Shown here: in pieces, positions 16,866 to 24,930 of the stretch
How the letters are laid out: each line of letters begins with the position of its first letter
Numbering within the stretch: the first letter of the stretch is position 1
Assembly: GCA_964449895.1 (NCBI GenBank)
Contig: CAYVBY010000016.1
Coordinates: 1 to 51,287 of the forward strand
Length of the DNA stretch: 51,287 nucleotides
Reading direction: 5' to 3'
From: Intestinibacter sp964449895
GTDB lineage: Bacteria; Bacillota; Clostridia; Peptostreptococcales; Peptostreptococcaceae
Translations under genes and position numbers: made by a program
The notes under the pieces: model-generated
What the model saw: only the letters and a program-made list of their open reading frames with translations
Database searches by the model: none
Told to the model about the DNA's origin: nothing

Positions 16866-17702
16866 ATGTTAGTAAATACAAAAGAAATGTTAGATAAAGC
16901 AAATGAAAAAAATTACGGCGTGCCACATGCAAATGTAGTAGATCAACATACATTAAAAGCTGCAATAAAAACTTGCAAGGAATTACATATGCCATTAATA
17001 ATAGGCTGGGCAGAAGTACATGAACCATTTATAACTATGGAAGAAGTAGTTCATTTATGTAAATTATATTTAAAGGATATAGATGTACCAGTTGCAATAC
17101 ATTTAGATCATGGTTCATCAATAGAAGTAGTTAAAAAAGCAATAGAACTTGGATTTACTTCAGTTATGTTTGATGGCTCAATGTTGCCAATAAAAGAAAA
17201 TATTGCAAAAACTAAGGAAATAGTAGAATATGCACATCCATTAGGGGTTACAGTAGAGGCTGAATTAGGTCATGTTGGTCAAGGTTCAGATGATGATATA
17301 GAAGACAAAAAAGCTGATTTGTATACAAAACCAGAAGAGGCAGTTAGATTTGTAAAAGAAACAGGAATAGATTCATTAGCTGTTGCAATAGGTACAGCTC
17401 ATGGTGAATATAAAAAAGCTCCAAGTATAGATTATGAAAGACTAGATGAAATTAAAAAAGTAGTCGATATACCATTAGTTCTTCATGGAAGTTCAGGCAC
17501 AGGACTAGATAAATTAGAAAAATGCGTCGATGGAGGAATAAATAAAATAAATATTTGTACAGATTTATTAAAGGCTGCAAGCTTGTATTTAAAAGATAAT
17601 GCAAGTGAAAAATTATATGATAAATTATCGTTAGATATAGAAGATTCAATTAAGAATTGTTTAAAAGAATACTATAAAGCTTTAAAAACACGAAGAGTAT
17701 AA
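16866..17702 (+). CDS. Class II ketose-bisphosphate aldolase (GatY/FbaA-like)
   Basis: Zinc-dependent TIM-barrel aldolase, 278 aa. It shows 'VAIHLDHGSS' with the catalytic Asp and zinc His, 'VEAELGHVGQGSDD', 'AIGTAHGEYK' and 'LVLHGSSGTGL', the four metal and phosphate motifs of the class. The N-terminal motif, normally like 'VPAFNVNN', here reads 'VPHANVVD', so the substrate pocket may differ. Substrate could be fructose- or tagatose-1,6-bisphosphate or a related ketose phosphate. It follows sorE by 81 bases and precedes a terminator, so the two form one unit. Confidence 0.85.
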   Translation: MLVNTKEMLDKANEKNYGVPHANVVDQHTLKAAIKTCKELHMPLIIGWAEVHEPFITMEEVVHLCKLYLKDIDVPVAIHLDHGSSIEVVKKAIELGFTSVMFDGSMLPIKENIAKTKEIVEYAHPLGVTVEAELGHVGQGSDDDIEDKKADLYTKPEEAVRFVKETGIDSLAVAIGTAHGEYKKAPSIDYERLDEIKKVVDIPLVLHGSSGTGLDKLEKCVDGGINKINICTDLLKAASLYLKDNASEKLYDKLSLDIEDSIKNCLKEYYKALKTRRV

Positions 17703-17795
17703 ATTTTAAAAATTATACAAATATAAAGGTTAAATAGAAATCTATAAATATTATTGAAAAAAGATAATAGAATATGGTAAATTTTAAATGATAAC

Positions 17796-17840
17796 AAGTA
17801 TAGAGTATATAATAAATCAAATATATTCTATACTTTTTTA
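17796..17840 (+). terminator. Terminator of the sorE-aldolase unit
   Basis: AAGTATAGAGTATAT (17796-17810) pairs with ATATATTCTATACTT (17821-17835) with one mismatch or G-U pair, followed by TTTTT. Confidence 0.9.
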
Positions 17841-17858
17841 TTTGTTTAACTTTTTTCC

Positions 17859-17903
17859 AAAAAGGAGAAAAACAATGCATTAATGGAAAAACCTTTTTTT
17901 TTT
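17859..17903 (+). terminator. Weak second terminator-like hairpin with a mini-ORF in its loop, before srlD
   Basis: AAAAAGG (17859-17865) and CCTTTTT (17892-17898) form a 7-bp stem followed by more T. The loop holds an AAGGAG-like ribosome binding site and ATG CAT TAA (17875-17883), then an overlapping ATG at 17883 opening a 9-codon frame. A TATAAT lies at 17903-17908. It may be a leader attenuator of the srl operon or chance; no BglG-type antiterminator (RAT) sequence is recognisable. Confidence 0.4.
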
Positions 17904-17980
17904 ATAATTTAATTAACAAATAAAGAGAGAAGAAAAAAGCTCTTAGCAAAATGAAAAAGAATTAACAGGGGTGAATATTG

Positions 17981-18802
17981 ATGCAAACAAGTTGGTTAGG
18001 TCTAGAAGGTAAATCAGTTATTGTAACAGGAGCAGCATCAGGAATAGGAAAAGCAGTTGCTCAAGAATTTTTAAACTGTGGAGCAAATGTTGCAGTATGC
18101 GACTTAAATCCACAAACACCAGAATTTGAAATGAATGAAAACAGTGGAAAAATGCTTTACTTACACACAAATGTATGTGATGCCCAAAATGTAAAAGAAA
18201 CTATTGAAAAAGTTTGCGAAGAATTTGGAACAGTTGATGTAATCGTAAACAATGCTGGTATAAACATACCAAGTTTACTAGTTGATGCAAAAGAAGAAAA
18301 CAGCAAATATGAATTAAACGAAAGCATATACGAAAAAGTTATGGGTGTTAATGTAAAAGGTGTTTATCTTTGTGCACAAGAAGCTGGTAGAGTAATGGTT
18401 AAAAAAGGTTCAGGAGTAATAATAAATATGTCATCTGAAAGTGGACTTGAAGGTTCACAAGGACAAAGTATATATGCAGCATCTAAAAATGCAGTAAACT
18501 CTTTTACAAGATCATGGTCAAAAGAATTAGGTCCAAAAGGAGTTAGAGTAGTAGGTGTAGCACCTGGAATACTTGAAGCAACAGGACTTAGAACTTTAGC
18601 TTATGAAGAAGCACTAGCATATACAAGAGATATAACAGTAGAAAAGTTAAGAGAAGGATATAAAAATACTTCAACAACACCATTAGGAAGAAGTGGTAAA
18701 CTTTCAGAAGTAGCAAACTTAGTTTGTTTCTTAGCATCTGAAAGAGCTGGATATGTTCATGGTATAACAGTAAATGTAGCAGGTGGAAAAACTAGAGGAT
18801 AG
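17981..18802 (+). CDS. srlD: Sorbitol-6-phosphate 2-dehydrogenase (SDR family)
   Basis: Short-chain dehydrogenase that oxidises D-glucitol 6-phosphate to fructose 6-phosphate with NAD. The NAD-binding motif 'TGAASGIG' is near residue 18, 'NNAGINIP' near 95, the catalytic Ser lies in 'INMSSESG' and Tyr-Lys in 'YAASKNAV'. Length 273 aa. The start ATG follows AGGGGTG with 7 bases spacing; an adjacent upstream TTG is not needed. The identity rests on its place in front of the glucitol PTS genes; SorD and SrlD do the same reaction. Confidence 0.88.
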   Translation: MQTSWLGLEGKSVIVTGAASGIGKAVAQEFLNCGANVAVCDLNPQTPEFEMNENSGKMLYLHTNVCDAQNVKETIEKVCEEFGTVDVIVNNAGINIPSLLVDAKEENSKYELNESIYEKVMGVNVKGVYLCAQEAGRVMVKKGSGVIINMSSESGLEGSQGQSIYAASKNAVNSFTRSWSKELGPKGVRVVGVAPGILEATGLRTLAYEEALAYTRDITVEKLREGYKNTSTTPLGRSGKLSEVANLVCFLASERAGYVHGITVNVAGGKTRG

Positions 18803-18823
18803 AAGAAATAGGGGGGATATAGG

Positions 18824-20749
18824 ATGAGTGATTATTTTAATAATGATAACCGAATATGCAAAATATTACAAATCCTAGAAAATAAAAGATCTGCCTCTTT
18901 GGAATATTTAGAAAAAAAGTTAAACGTAAGTTCAAAAAGTATAAAAAACGATATAAAAGAATTAAATGAAATATTCGATGGAAATGCATTAATTCAATTA
19001 AAATTAGGAAAATACAAATTATACGTACTTGAGCACAAGCAATTTGAAAAAATAAAAGAAAATTTATACTTACATGATGATTTCTTTAATTCACCGAAAA
19101 AGAGAATGGCTTATGTAATAAAAAGATTAATGAATGACGAAAATCCAGTTTTAACTGAAGATTTAGCATTTGAAATGAGTATAGGTCGTACTACTTTAGT
19201 CGGTGATTTGAAGAAAATCAGAGAAGTTTTAAACAAAAATAATATAAAAATAGTCGGAAAAACAAATACAGGACTAAAGCTTCAAGGTGAAGAAATCGAT
19301 ATTAGGTTGTTTGTACTAGAAAATTTATATGAAGAAATATATAAAGATCACGAGTTAGATTATGATGTCAAAGAAGAATTAAATAAGATTTTTTCTGATT
19401 TAAAACTTGAAGGTAGTACTAGAAATCAAATCATAAAATTTCTGACTGTACTTATAGATAGGTTGGTAAATAATAATCAGATAAAAGAATTAAATGAAAG
19501 ATATGAGGATTTGATTTATACAGAGCAGATAAAAGTTGCTAATGATATATCAGATAGAATAGAAAATATATTTGGGATTAAAATACCAGATAATGAAAGA
19601 GTATTCATGACACTTCCAATTGTTGGAATGAGAACGCCTATGGATATAGATAGGGTAAAAAATCTAGAGATTACAGAAGATGTTATAAATCTAGTTTTAG
19701 ATATAATCGAATTAATTAAACTAGAGATGGATATAACAATTACTCCAGGAAATCTATTAGATGAATTTACCTATCATATAAGTTTTATGTTGAATCGTCT
19801 TAAATATGGAATAAGAATAAAAAATCCTGTTTTAGATGAAATCAAGGAAAAATATATGGTTCCATACAAATTAGCAGAAATAACAAAAATGCTTATTGAA
19901 GAAAGAACAAAGAAAAAAGTATCCAAAGATGAGTTAGGATTTTTAGCAGTTTATTTTAGTGTATTTATATCTGAGAATTCTTATAAGCAAAACAAAATTT
20001 GTTCAATTGCAATTATCTGTGGAACAGGAAAAATTACAGCAAGACTGATAGCAGCTCAACTTAGAAAAATTGTAGATATAGATACAAAACTTGAGATGTT
20101 TTCAGACAGCCAGGTAAATAAAGAAATATTAGATGACTTTGATTTAGTTTTATCGACAATAAAATTTGAGTGTGATACAGTTACACCGATAATTCACTTA
20201 AAAGAAATATTTGACGAAAATCAACTTAAAAATAAAATTGAGAGTGTTAGATACACAGAAAAATTAGACATTCCAATGTTGCAAGGAATGGAATCGTTAG
20301 TACTTAATTTACTAGACGAAGAAAAATTCTTCATACTAGATAGCGATAAATCTTATATGGAAAATGTAGATTATATGATAGATAATTTATATGATTTGGC
20401 ATATGTAGATGAAGAATTTAAAGAAAGAATTCATATTAGAGAGTCAAAATCGACAATGATTTTTGATGAGTATATAGCTTTACCACATGCTATGAATAAA
20501 GGCGCAGATAAAATAGTATTTTCGATAGGAGTATTTTCAGATAAAAATAAAAAAGATAACAAATTAAAAGTAATATTTTTACTAGCTATACCAGATGAAG
20601 AGGAAAAAGATGATGATATATTAGTAAAAATATATGATGAGATTATTGCAATATCTAAAGATAAACAAGCAATAGAAAATATTTCTAAGGTAGAAAATTA
20701 TAAAGAATTACTGTTGTATTTTATAAAACAAGATAATGTATTTAATTAG
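18824..20749 (+). CDS. gutR: BglG/MtlR-type PTS-responsive transcriptional regulator of the glucitol operon
   Basis: Modular regulator, 641 aa: N-terminal HTH domains (about 8-60 and 95-150), two PRD regions (about 185-285 and 295-385), an EIIB-like domain with C399 in 'AIICGTGKITARL' and a C-terminal EIIA-type domain with H555 in 'YIALPHAMNKG'. It is therefore a DNA-binding activator of the MtlR/LicR kind rather than an RNA antiterminator. By eye only H318 of the four usual PRD histidines remains: the other positions read K/F205-206, P265 and Y377. It starts 21 bases after srlD and 15 bases before srlM, so it is probably the sorbitol-specific activator, together with GutM. Confidence 0.82.
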   Translation: MSDYFNNDNRICKILQILENKRSASLEYLEKKLNVSSKSIKNDIKELNEIFDGNALIQLKLGKYKLYVLEHKQFEKIKENLYLHDDFFNSPKKRMAYVIKRLMNDENPVLTEDLAFEMSIGRTTLVGDLKKIREVLNKNNIKIVGKTNTGLKLQGEEIDIRLFVLENLYEEIYKDHELDYDVKEELNKIFSDLKLEGSTRNQIIKFLTVLIDRLVNNNQIKELNERYEDLIYTEQIKVANDISDRIENIFGIKIPDNERVFMTLPIVGMRTPMDIDRVKNLEITEDVINLVLDIIELIKLEMDITITPGNLLDEFTYHISFMLNRLKYGIRIKNPVLDEIKEKYMVPYKLAEITKMLIEERTKKKVSKDELGFLAVYFSVFISENSYKQNKICSIAIICGTGKITARLIAAQLRKIVDIDTKLEMFSDSQVNKEILDDFDLVLSTIKFECDTVTPIIHLKEIFDENQLKNKIESVRYTEKLDIPMLQGMESLVLNLLDEEKFFILDSDKSYMENVDYMIDNLYDLAYVDEEFKERIHIRESKSTMIFDEYIALPHAMNKGADKIVFSIGVFSDKNKKDNKLKVIFLLAIPDEEEKDDDILVKIYDEIIAISKDKQAIENISKVENYKELLLYFIKQDNVFN

Positions 20750-20764
20750 AAGGGAGAAGAAAGT

Positions 20765-21211
20765 ATGAACTTTTGGTTTTTATTGATTTGCTTTGGAATT
20801 GCGTTTTTAGCGCAATATGCACTTGGAATGATGCAAATGAAAAGTTTTACAATTAACTTTAAAAAACTTAGAAGACAAGGAAAAGTAGCAATTGGAAAGA
20901 AAAAAGGAGCTTTTAGAGCTGGATCAATAGTTATGTTTGCAGTTGACGAAAACGGTATCATCTTAGACAGTTCATATATGTCAGGTGTTACAGTACTTGC
21001 GAAATTTAAGAAATTAAAAGGTTTTGAAGGATTAAACGTAGCGACATTAAAATCAGAAGATGCTAAAAAATTTCCAAAGCAAGTACGCGAGGCTATACTT
21101 GAAGCTTCTTCTAATTACAACGTAATAATGAGCGGTGGTGAAGTTCCTGAACCTCCAAGTCCATTAGAAAAACTTACAGGTTCAATGAAAAATTTAGTAA
21201 CTCAAAAATAG
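20765..21211 (+). CDS. srlM: Glucitol operon activator protein GutM/SrlM
   Basis: Small regulator found only in glucitol operons, 148 aa. A hydrophobic N-terminal segment (3-22) is followed by 'LRRQGKVAIGKKKGAFRAGS' and 'GIILDSSYMSGVTVLAKFK', characteristic of GutM. A proline-rich tail 'PEPPSPLEK' follows. Its mode of action is poorly known; it may sit at the membrane. It lies between the regulator and the EIIC gene, as in other Firmicutes. Confidence 0.88.
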   Translation: MNFWFLLICFGIAFLAQYALGMMQMKSFTINFKKLRRQGKVAIGKKKGAFRAGSIVMFAVDENGIILDSSYMSGVTVLAKFKKLKGFEGLNVATLKSEDAKKFPKQVREAILEASSNYNVIMSGGEVPEPPSPLEKLTGSMKNLVTQK

Positions 21212-21223
21212 GAGGATAAAATT

Positions 21224-21772
21224 ATGGATTTAATGGTTAATTTTGCGGAAGCGTTTATGAATTTATTCGAAGTAGGTGCTGATAACTTCGTAAGTTGGGT
21301 AACTGGAATAGTGCCAACAGTACTTATGTTATTAATAGCAATGAATAGTTTAATATCATTAATAGGTCAAAACAGAATAAACAGATTTGCTAAATTCTCA
21401 GCAAAAAATCCTTTACTTAGATATATGGTAGTACCTTTCTTAGGAGCATTTATGTTAGGTAACCCAATGGCTTTATCATTAGGAAGATTTATGCCAGAAA
21501 GAATTAAACCAAGTTATTATGCATCAGCTTCATATTTCTGTCACACAAGTAGTGGTGTTTTCCCACATATCAACCCAGGTGAAGTATTTATATTCTTAGG
21601 AATAGCAAATGGTATAACAACATTAGGACTAAGTTATATGCCACTTGCAGTAAGATATCTATTAGCTGGTCTAGTTTGTAACTTTATTAGTGGATGGGTA
21701 ACAGATTTCACAACTAATATGGTTATGAAACAACAAGGTATAGAATTAAGTAACGAATATAAAGAAGCTTAG
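21224..21772 (+). CDS. srlA: PTS glucitol/sorbitol EIIC component
   Basis: Membrane channel subunit of the sorbitol phosphotransferase system, 182 aa with four to five hydrophobic segments. 'NPMALSLGRFMPERIKPSYY' and 'SSGVFPHINPGEVFIFLG' are conserved EIIC-Gut segments. GGAGG precedes its ATG, 12 bases after srlM. Confidence 0.94.
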   Translation: MDLMVNFAEAFMNLFEVGADNFVSWVTGIVPTVLMLLIAMNSLISLIGQNRINRFAKFSAKNPLLRYMVVPFLGAFMLGNPMALSLGRFMPERIKPSYYASASYFCHTSSGVFPHINPGEVFIFLGIANGITTLGLSYMPLAVRYLLAGLVCNFISGWVTDFTTNMVMKQQGIELSNEYKEA

Positions 21773-21829
21773 AAAAAGTTTGGAATTTGAAGTACATAAT
21801 TGTTGTAATAATTAGGGAGGAATAAATAA

Positions 21830-22864
21830 ATGTCTAAATATAATGCAATAAAAATAAATAAAGGACCAAGCGGTTTTGGTGGACCATTAACAGTTCAACC
21901 AACTGATGAAAAAAATGTATTACTTTATATAACTGGTGGTGGAGCAAAACCAGATATAGTTGATAAAATAGTAGAAATTACTGGATGTGAAGCAGTAAAT
22001 GGATTTAAAACTTCAGTTCCTGAAGAACAAATATTCCTAGTAATCATAGACTGTGGTGGAACACTTAGATGTGGTATATATCCACAAAAAAGAATACCTA
22101 CAATAAACGTAATGCCAGTAGGAAAAAGTGGACCATTAGCTAAATTTATAACAGAAGATATATATGTATCAGCAGTTGGACTAGATGAAATAGAACCAGC
22201 AGGAGAAGTAGCACAAGCTATAACTAAAGCAGAGGAAACTGTAGTAGCTGCTGAAGAAAATAAAGAAGAAAATAAAAAACAATTTAGATATAGTTCAGAT
22301 AAAAAAATATCTGAAACATTAGCAGGAGAAGAAAATAAAAATTTAATAACTAAAATCGGTATGGGTGCTGGTAAAGTAGTAAACACATTCTACCAAGCAT
22401 CTAGAGATGCAATCCAAACAATGATCAATACAATATTACCATTCATGGGATTCGTTTCATTACTAATAGGTATAATCCAAGGTTCTGGTATAGGTGAATG
22501 GTTTGCAAATATCATGATTCCACTTACTGGAAATGGAATAGGTCTTGTAATATTAGGGTTCATTTGTTCACTACCTTTCTTGTCTCCATTACTTGGACCG
22601 GGAGCAGTTATAGCTCAAGTTATAGGGACTTTAATAGGTGTTGAAATAGGTAAAGGAAATATAGCACCATCACTTGCATTACCAGCATTATTTGCAATAA
22701 ATACTCAATGTGCTTGTGACTTCGTACCAGTTGGTTTAGGACTTGCTGAAGCAGAACCAGAAACAATAGAAGTTGGGGTTCCATCAGTATTATACTCTCG
22801 TTTCTTAACAGGTGTACCAAGAGTATTAATAGGTTGGATATTCTCAATAGGTTTATATCAATAA
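21830..22864 (+). CDS. srlE: PTS glucitol/sorbitol EIIB (EIIBC2) component
   Basis: Phosphoryl-transfer subunit with a C-terminal membrane part, 344 aa. The cytoplasmic domain (1-120) carries 'VIIDCGGTLRCGIYPQKR' with C75 the likely phosphocysteine and C81 nearby. A charged Glu/Lys-rich linker (125-165) leads to 3-4 membrane helices with 'MGFVSLLIGIIQGSGIGEW' and 'FLSPLLGPGAVIAQVIG'. It sits in the usual A-E-B order. Confidence 0.94.
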   Translation: MSKYNAIKINKGPSGFGGPLTVQPTDEKNVLLYITGGGAKPDIVDKIVEITGCEAVNGFKTSVPEEQIFLVIIDCGGTLRCGIYPQKRIPTINVMPVGKSGPLAKFITEDIYVSAVGLDEIEPAGEVAQAITKAEETVVAAEENKEENKKQFRYSSDKKISETLAGEENKNLITKIGMGAGKVVNTFYQASRDAIQTMINTILPFMGFVSLLIGIIQGSGIGEWFANIMIPLTGNGIGLVILGFICSLPFLSPLLGPGAVIAQVIGTLIGVEIGKGNIAPSLALPALFAINTQCACDFVPVGLGLAEAEPETIEVGVPSVLYSRFLTGVPRVLIGWIFSIGLYQ

Positions 22865-22929
22865 AATTTGCAAAAAAGGAAAAAATTAGAGATAATAGAG
22901 TGATATTATAAAAAGTAGGAGGGAAAATT

Positions 22930-23295
22930 ATGGCAGTTATATATGATAATCAAATAAAAAGCAAAGGATCATTAGTAGATTCTTTTGAAGGAGAATCAAT
23001 GTTTATATTATTTGGAGATAATGCTCCAGATACTTTAAAAGATTTCTGTTACTGTATAGATTTAAAAAAAGCTGAAGAAGAAATAAAACCAGGACAATTT
23101 GTAGTTATAGATGGTGCTAAATTTAAAATAACAGCTTTAGGAGATATAGCTCAAAGAAATCTTGAAAGTTTAGGTCATGTTACTATATCATTTGATGGTT
23201 CAACAGTTGCAACATTACCAGGAACAATAAACGTAGAAAAAGCTGATATGCCCAAATTAGATGTTGGAACACAAATATCTATAGTTACTGAATAA
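22930..23295 (+). CDS. srlB: PTS glucitol/sorbitol EIIA component
   Basis: Soluble EIIA of the glucitol PTS, 121 aa, that passes phosphate from HPr to SrlE. The N-terminus 'MAVIYDNQI' and the segment 'NLESLGHVTISFDG' match the family. The whole protein contains one histidine, H83 in 'LGHVT', so this must be the phosphorylated residue if the protein works as a PTS carrier. Last gene of the operon; a terminator follows at 23365. Confidence 0.93.
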   Translation: MAVIYDNQIKSKGSLVDSFEGESMFILFGDNAPDTLKDFCYCIDLKKAEEEIKPGQFVVIDGAKFKITALGDIAQRNLESLGHVTISFDGSTVATLPGTINVEKADMPKLDVGTQISIVTE

Positions 23296-23320
23296 TTTAA
23301 TATTTAAATAAAAAACATTT

Positions 23321-23367
23321 AAAATTAGAACACATATATAAAATAAAATTAGAACACAGATATAAAA
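23321..23367. repeat. 24-bp tandem duplication after srlB
   Basis: The segment AAAATTAGAACACATATATA (from 23321) is repeated 24 bases on (from 23345) with one base change (T to G). The two copies abut, suggesting slippage or a recent duplication in the operon's 3' untranslated region. Confidence 0.8.
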
Positions 23368-23411
23368 ATAGCTTCTTGAAAATAGATATTTCAAGGAGCT
23401 ATTTTGTTTTA
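23365..23411 (+). terminator. Terminator of the srl operon
   Basis: AAAATAGCT (23365-23373) pairs with AGCTATTTT (23397-23405), with an inner CTTGAAA/TTTCAAG stem, followed by GTTTT. Confidence 0.88.
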
Positions 23412-23432
23412 GTAAATTATAAAATATATGAT

Positions 23433-23454
23433 ATGATAAAGATTTTCTTATCAT
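23433..23454. repeat. 7-bp inverted repeat upstream of the PucR-type regulator gene
   Basis: ATGATAA (23433-23439) and TTATCAT (23448-23454) around an 8-base centre. Its place about 100 bases before a regulator gene makes an operator possible, but this is weak. Confidence 0.3.
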
Positions 23455-23556
23455 TAAATATATTTTATAATTAATAGATAATAAATTTGTTATATATATA
23501 AGGTAAAATGGTAATTATTTAGCTAAGAAATAAAATTTTATGGAGAGGAGAAATTT

Positions 23557-24741
23557 ATGGCAATTTCTATATTAGAGGCAATGAAACTTCCTACTTTGAA
23601 GGATTTTAAATTAGTTGCAGGTTATAGAGGATTAGATAGAGAAATTGAAGGTGCTTCAATATTAGATTATGAATACGAAAGAAGTTTGTCTAATGAACAA
23701 ATAATTGTTATTTTTAGAAGAAAAGATTTTGTATTAAGTAGTCTTATATATGCAAAGGATGATCCTAGTCTGATATTAGAGAGTGTTAAAGGACTTATTT
23801 CAGATGGGGTTAGTGCTTTGGCAGTTAAAAATATATATTATGATGTTTTACCAGATGAAGTTATTAATTATGCAAATGAAAATGACTTTCCTATTTTTAT
23901 GTTTGATAAAAAGGGGTCATTTTATGAAGATATAGTTACTGAAATTTATGAAAAAAATAAAGAAAAAAATAGCATGACTCTAAAAGAGACGAAGATAGGA
24001 ATTTTATTAAATGAAGATATTGATAAATCTACTGTGAAAAATATGGCAGAGGATTTTAACCTTTCATTTAAAAATAATTTGTTTTGTATATGTTTAAAAC
24101 CTAAAAAATATATAGGAGAAAGTGATTTATCTAATATAATAGATACTTTAAATAGAGAGTTAGCAGTAAACCATATAGCTTATAGATATCATGGAGTTAT
24201 ATTTATTATATATACTTATGATGAAAATTTAAAAGAAAAAAAAGATATGAATTTTGATAAGTTAGTAAGTCTTGCAATGTCTAGTTTATTTTTTAATTTA
24301 AAGGATTTTTATATAGGAATTAGTAATTTTCATAAAAATATAGATGAATTAAATTTATCACTTAGGGAGTCTATATACGCTATGAGAGTTGCTTCTATAG
24401 ATGAAGAAAATAAAAAATATTACAATGAAATAGGCGTTTATAAATTACTTATGCCATCTTATGAAAAAAATCATATGAGAAACTTTTATAACGATATTGT
24501 AGGAAAAATAAAAAAATATGACCAAAAATATAATACAGAATTACTTGAAACATCAATTGCCTACATAAAATCTAGTGGTAATATAAAAGAAACAGCTAAA
24601 TTAGTAAATTTACATGAAAATACAGTTAGATATAGAATAAACAAAGTAAAAGAAATTTTTAATACTAAAATTTCAGAATATGAATTTTATGAGGAATTAT
24701 CAATAGGAGTAAAGCTACATATGATATATCAAAATACATAA
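23557..24741 (+). CDS. PucR/CdaR-type transcriptional regulator
   Basis: Regulator of 394 aa. The N-terminal part (about 8-130) is a purine-catabolism-regulator-like domain ('LPTLKDFKLVAGYRGLDREI', 'VSALAVKN'), the middle (about 145-285) is a GGDEF-like module, and the C-terminus (about 330-390) is the PucR HTH with 'SGNIKETAKLVNLHENTVRY'. The effector is unknown. No catabolic operon for purines or sugar diacids lies beside it; the nearest gene is a DMT transporter 190 bases downstream on the same strand, which is a possible target. Confidence 0.85.
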   Translation: MAISILEAMKLPTLKDFKLVAGYRGLDREIEGASILDYEYERSLSNEQIIVIFRRKDFVLSSLIYAKDDPSLILESVKGLISDGVSALAVKNIYYDVLPDEVINYANENDFPIFMFDKKGSFYEDIVTEIYEKNKEKNSMTLKETKIGILLNEDIDKSTVKNMAEDFNLSFKNNLFCICLKPKKYIGESDLSNIIDTLNRELAVNHIAYRYHGVIFIIYTYDENLKEKKDMNFDKLVSLAMSSLFFNLKDFYIGISNFHKNIDELNLSLRESIYAMRVASIDEENKKYYNEIGVYKLLMPSYEKNHMRNFYNDIVGKIKKYDQKYNTELLETSIAYIKSSGNIKETAKLVNLHENTVRYRINKVKEIFNTKISEYEFYEELSIGVKLHMIYQNT

Positions 24742-24930
24742 ATTTTTTATTAATAAGTAAGATGATTTTAAAATTTGTATGAAATTATTTTATATTTTAT
24801 AATATACAATATTATTTGTTTTGTAATAATTACAAAAAAATTAGAATAAATTTAAAAAATATACAAAAACATAACGCCTTTATTTTTATATAATTATTTC
24901 ATGAGATAATTGAAAGGTAAGGTGATTAAT

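Noticed and set aside
17841..17980. RAT antiterminator site for the BglG-type regulator
   Set aside because: No GGATTGTTACT-like sequence overlapping a terminator stem; the regulator has HTH domains and should bind DNA.
23321..23367. Direct repeats that could suggest a CRISPR array
   Set aside because: Only two abutting copies of 24 bases without spacers and no cas genes; a simple tandem duplication.
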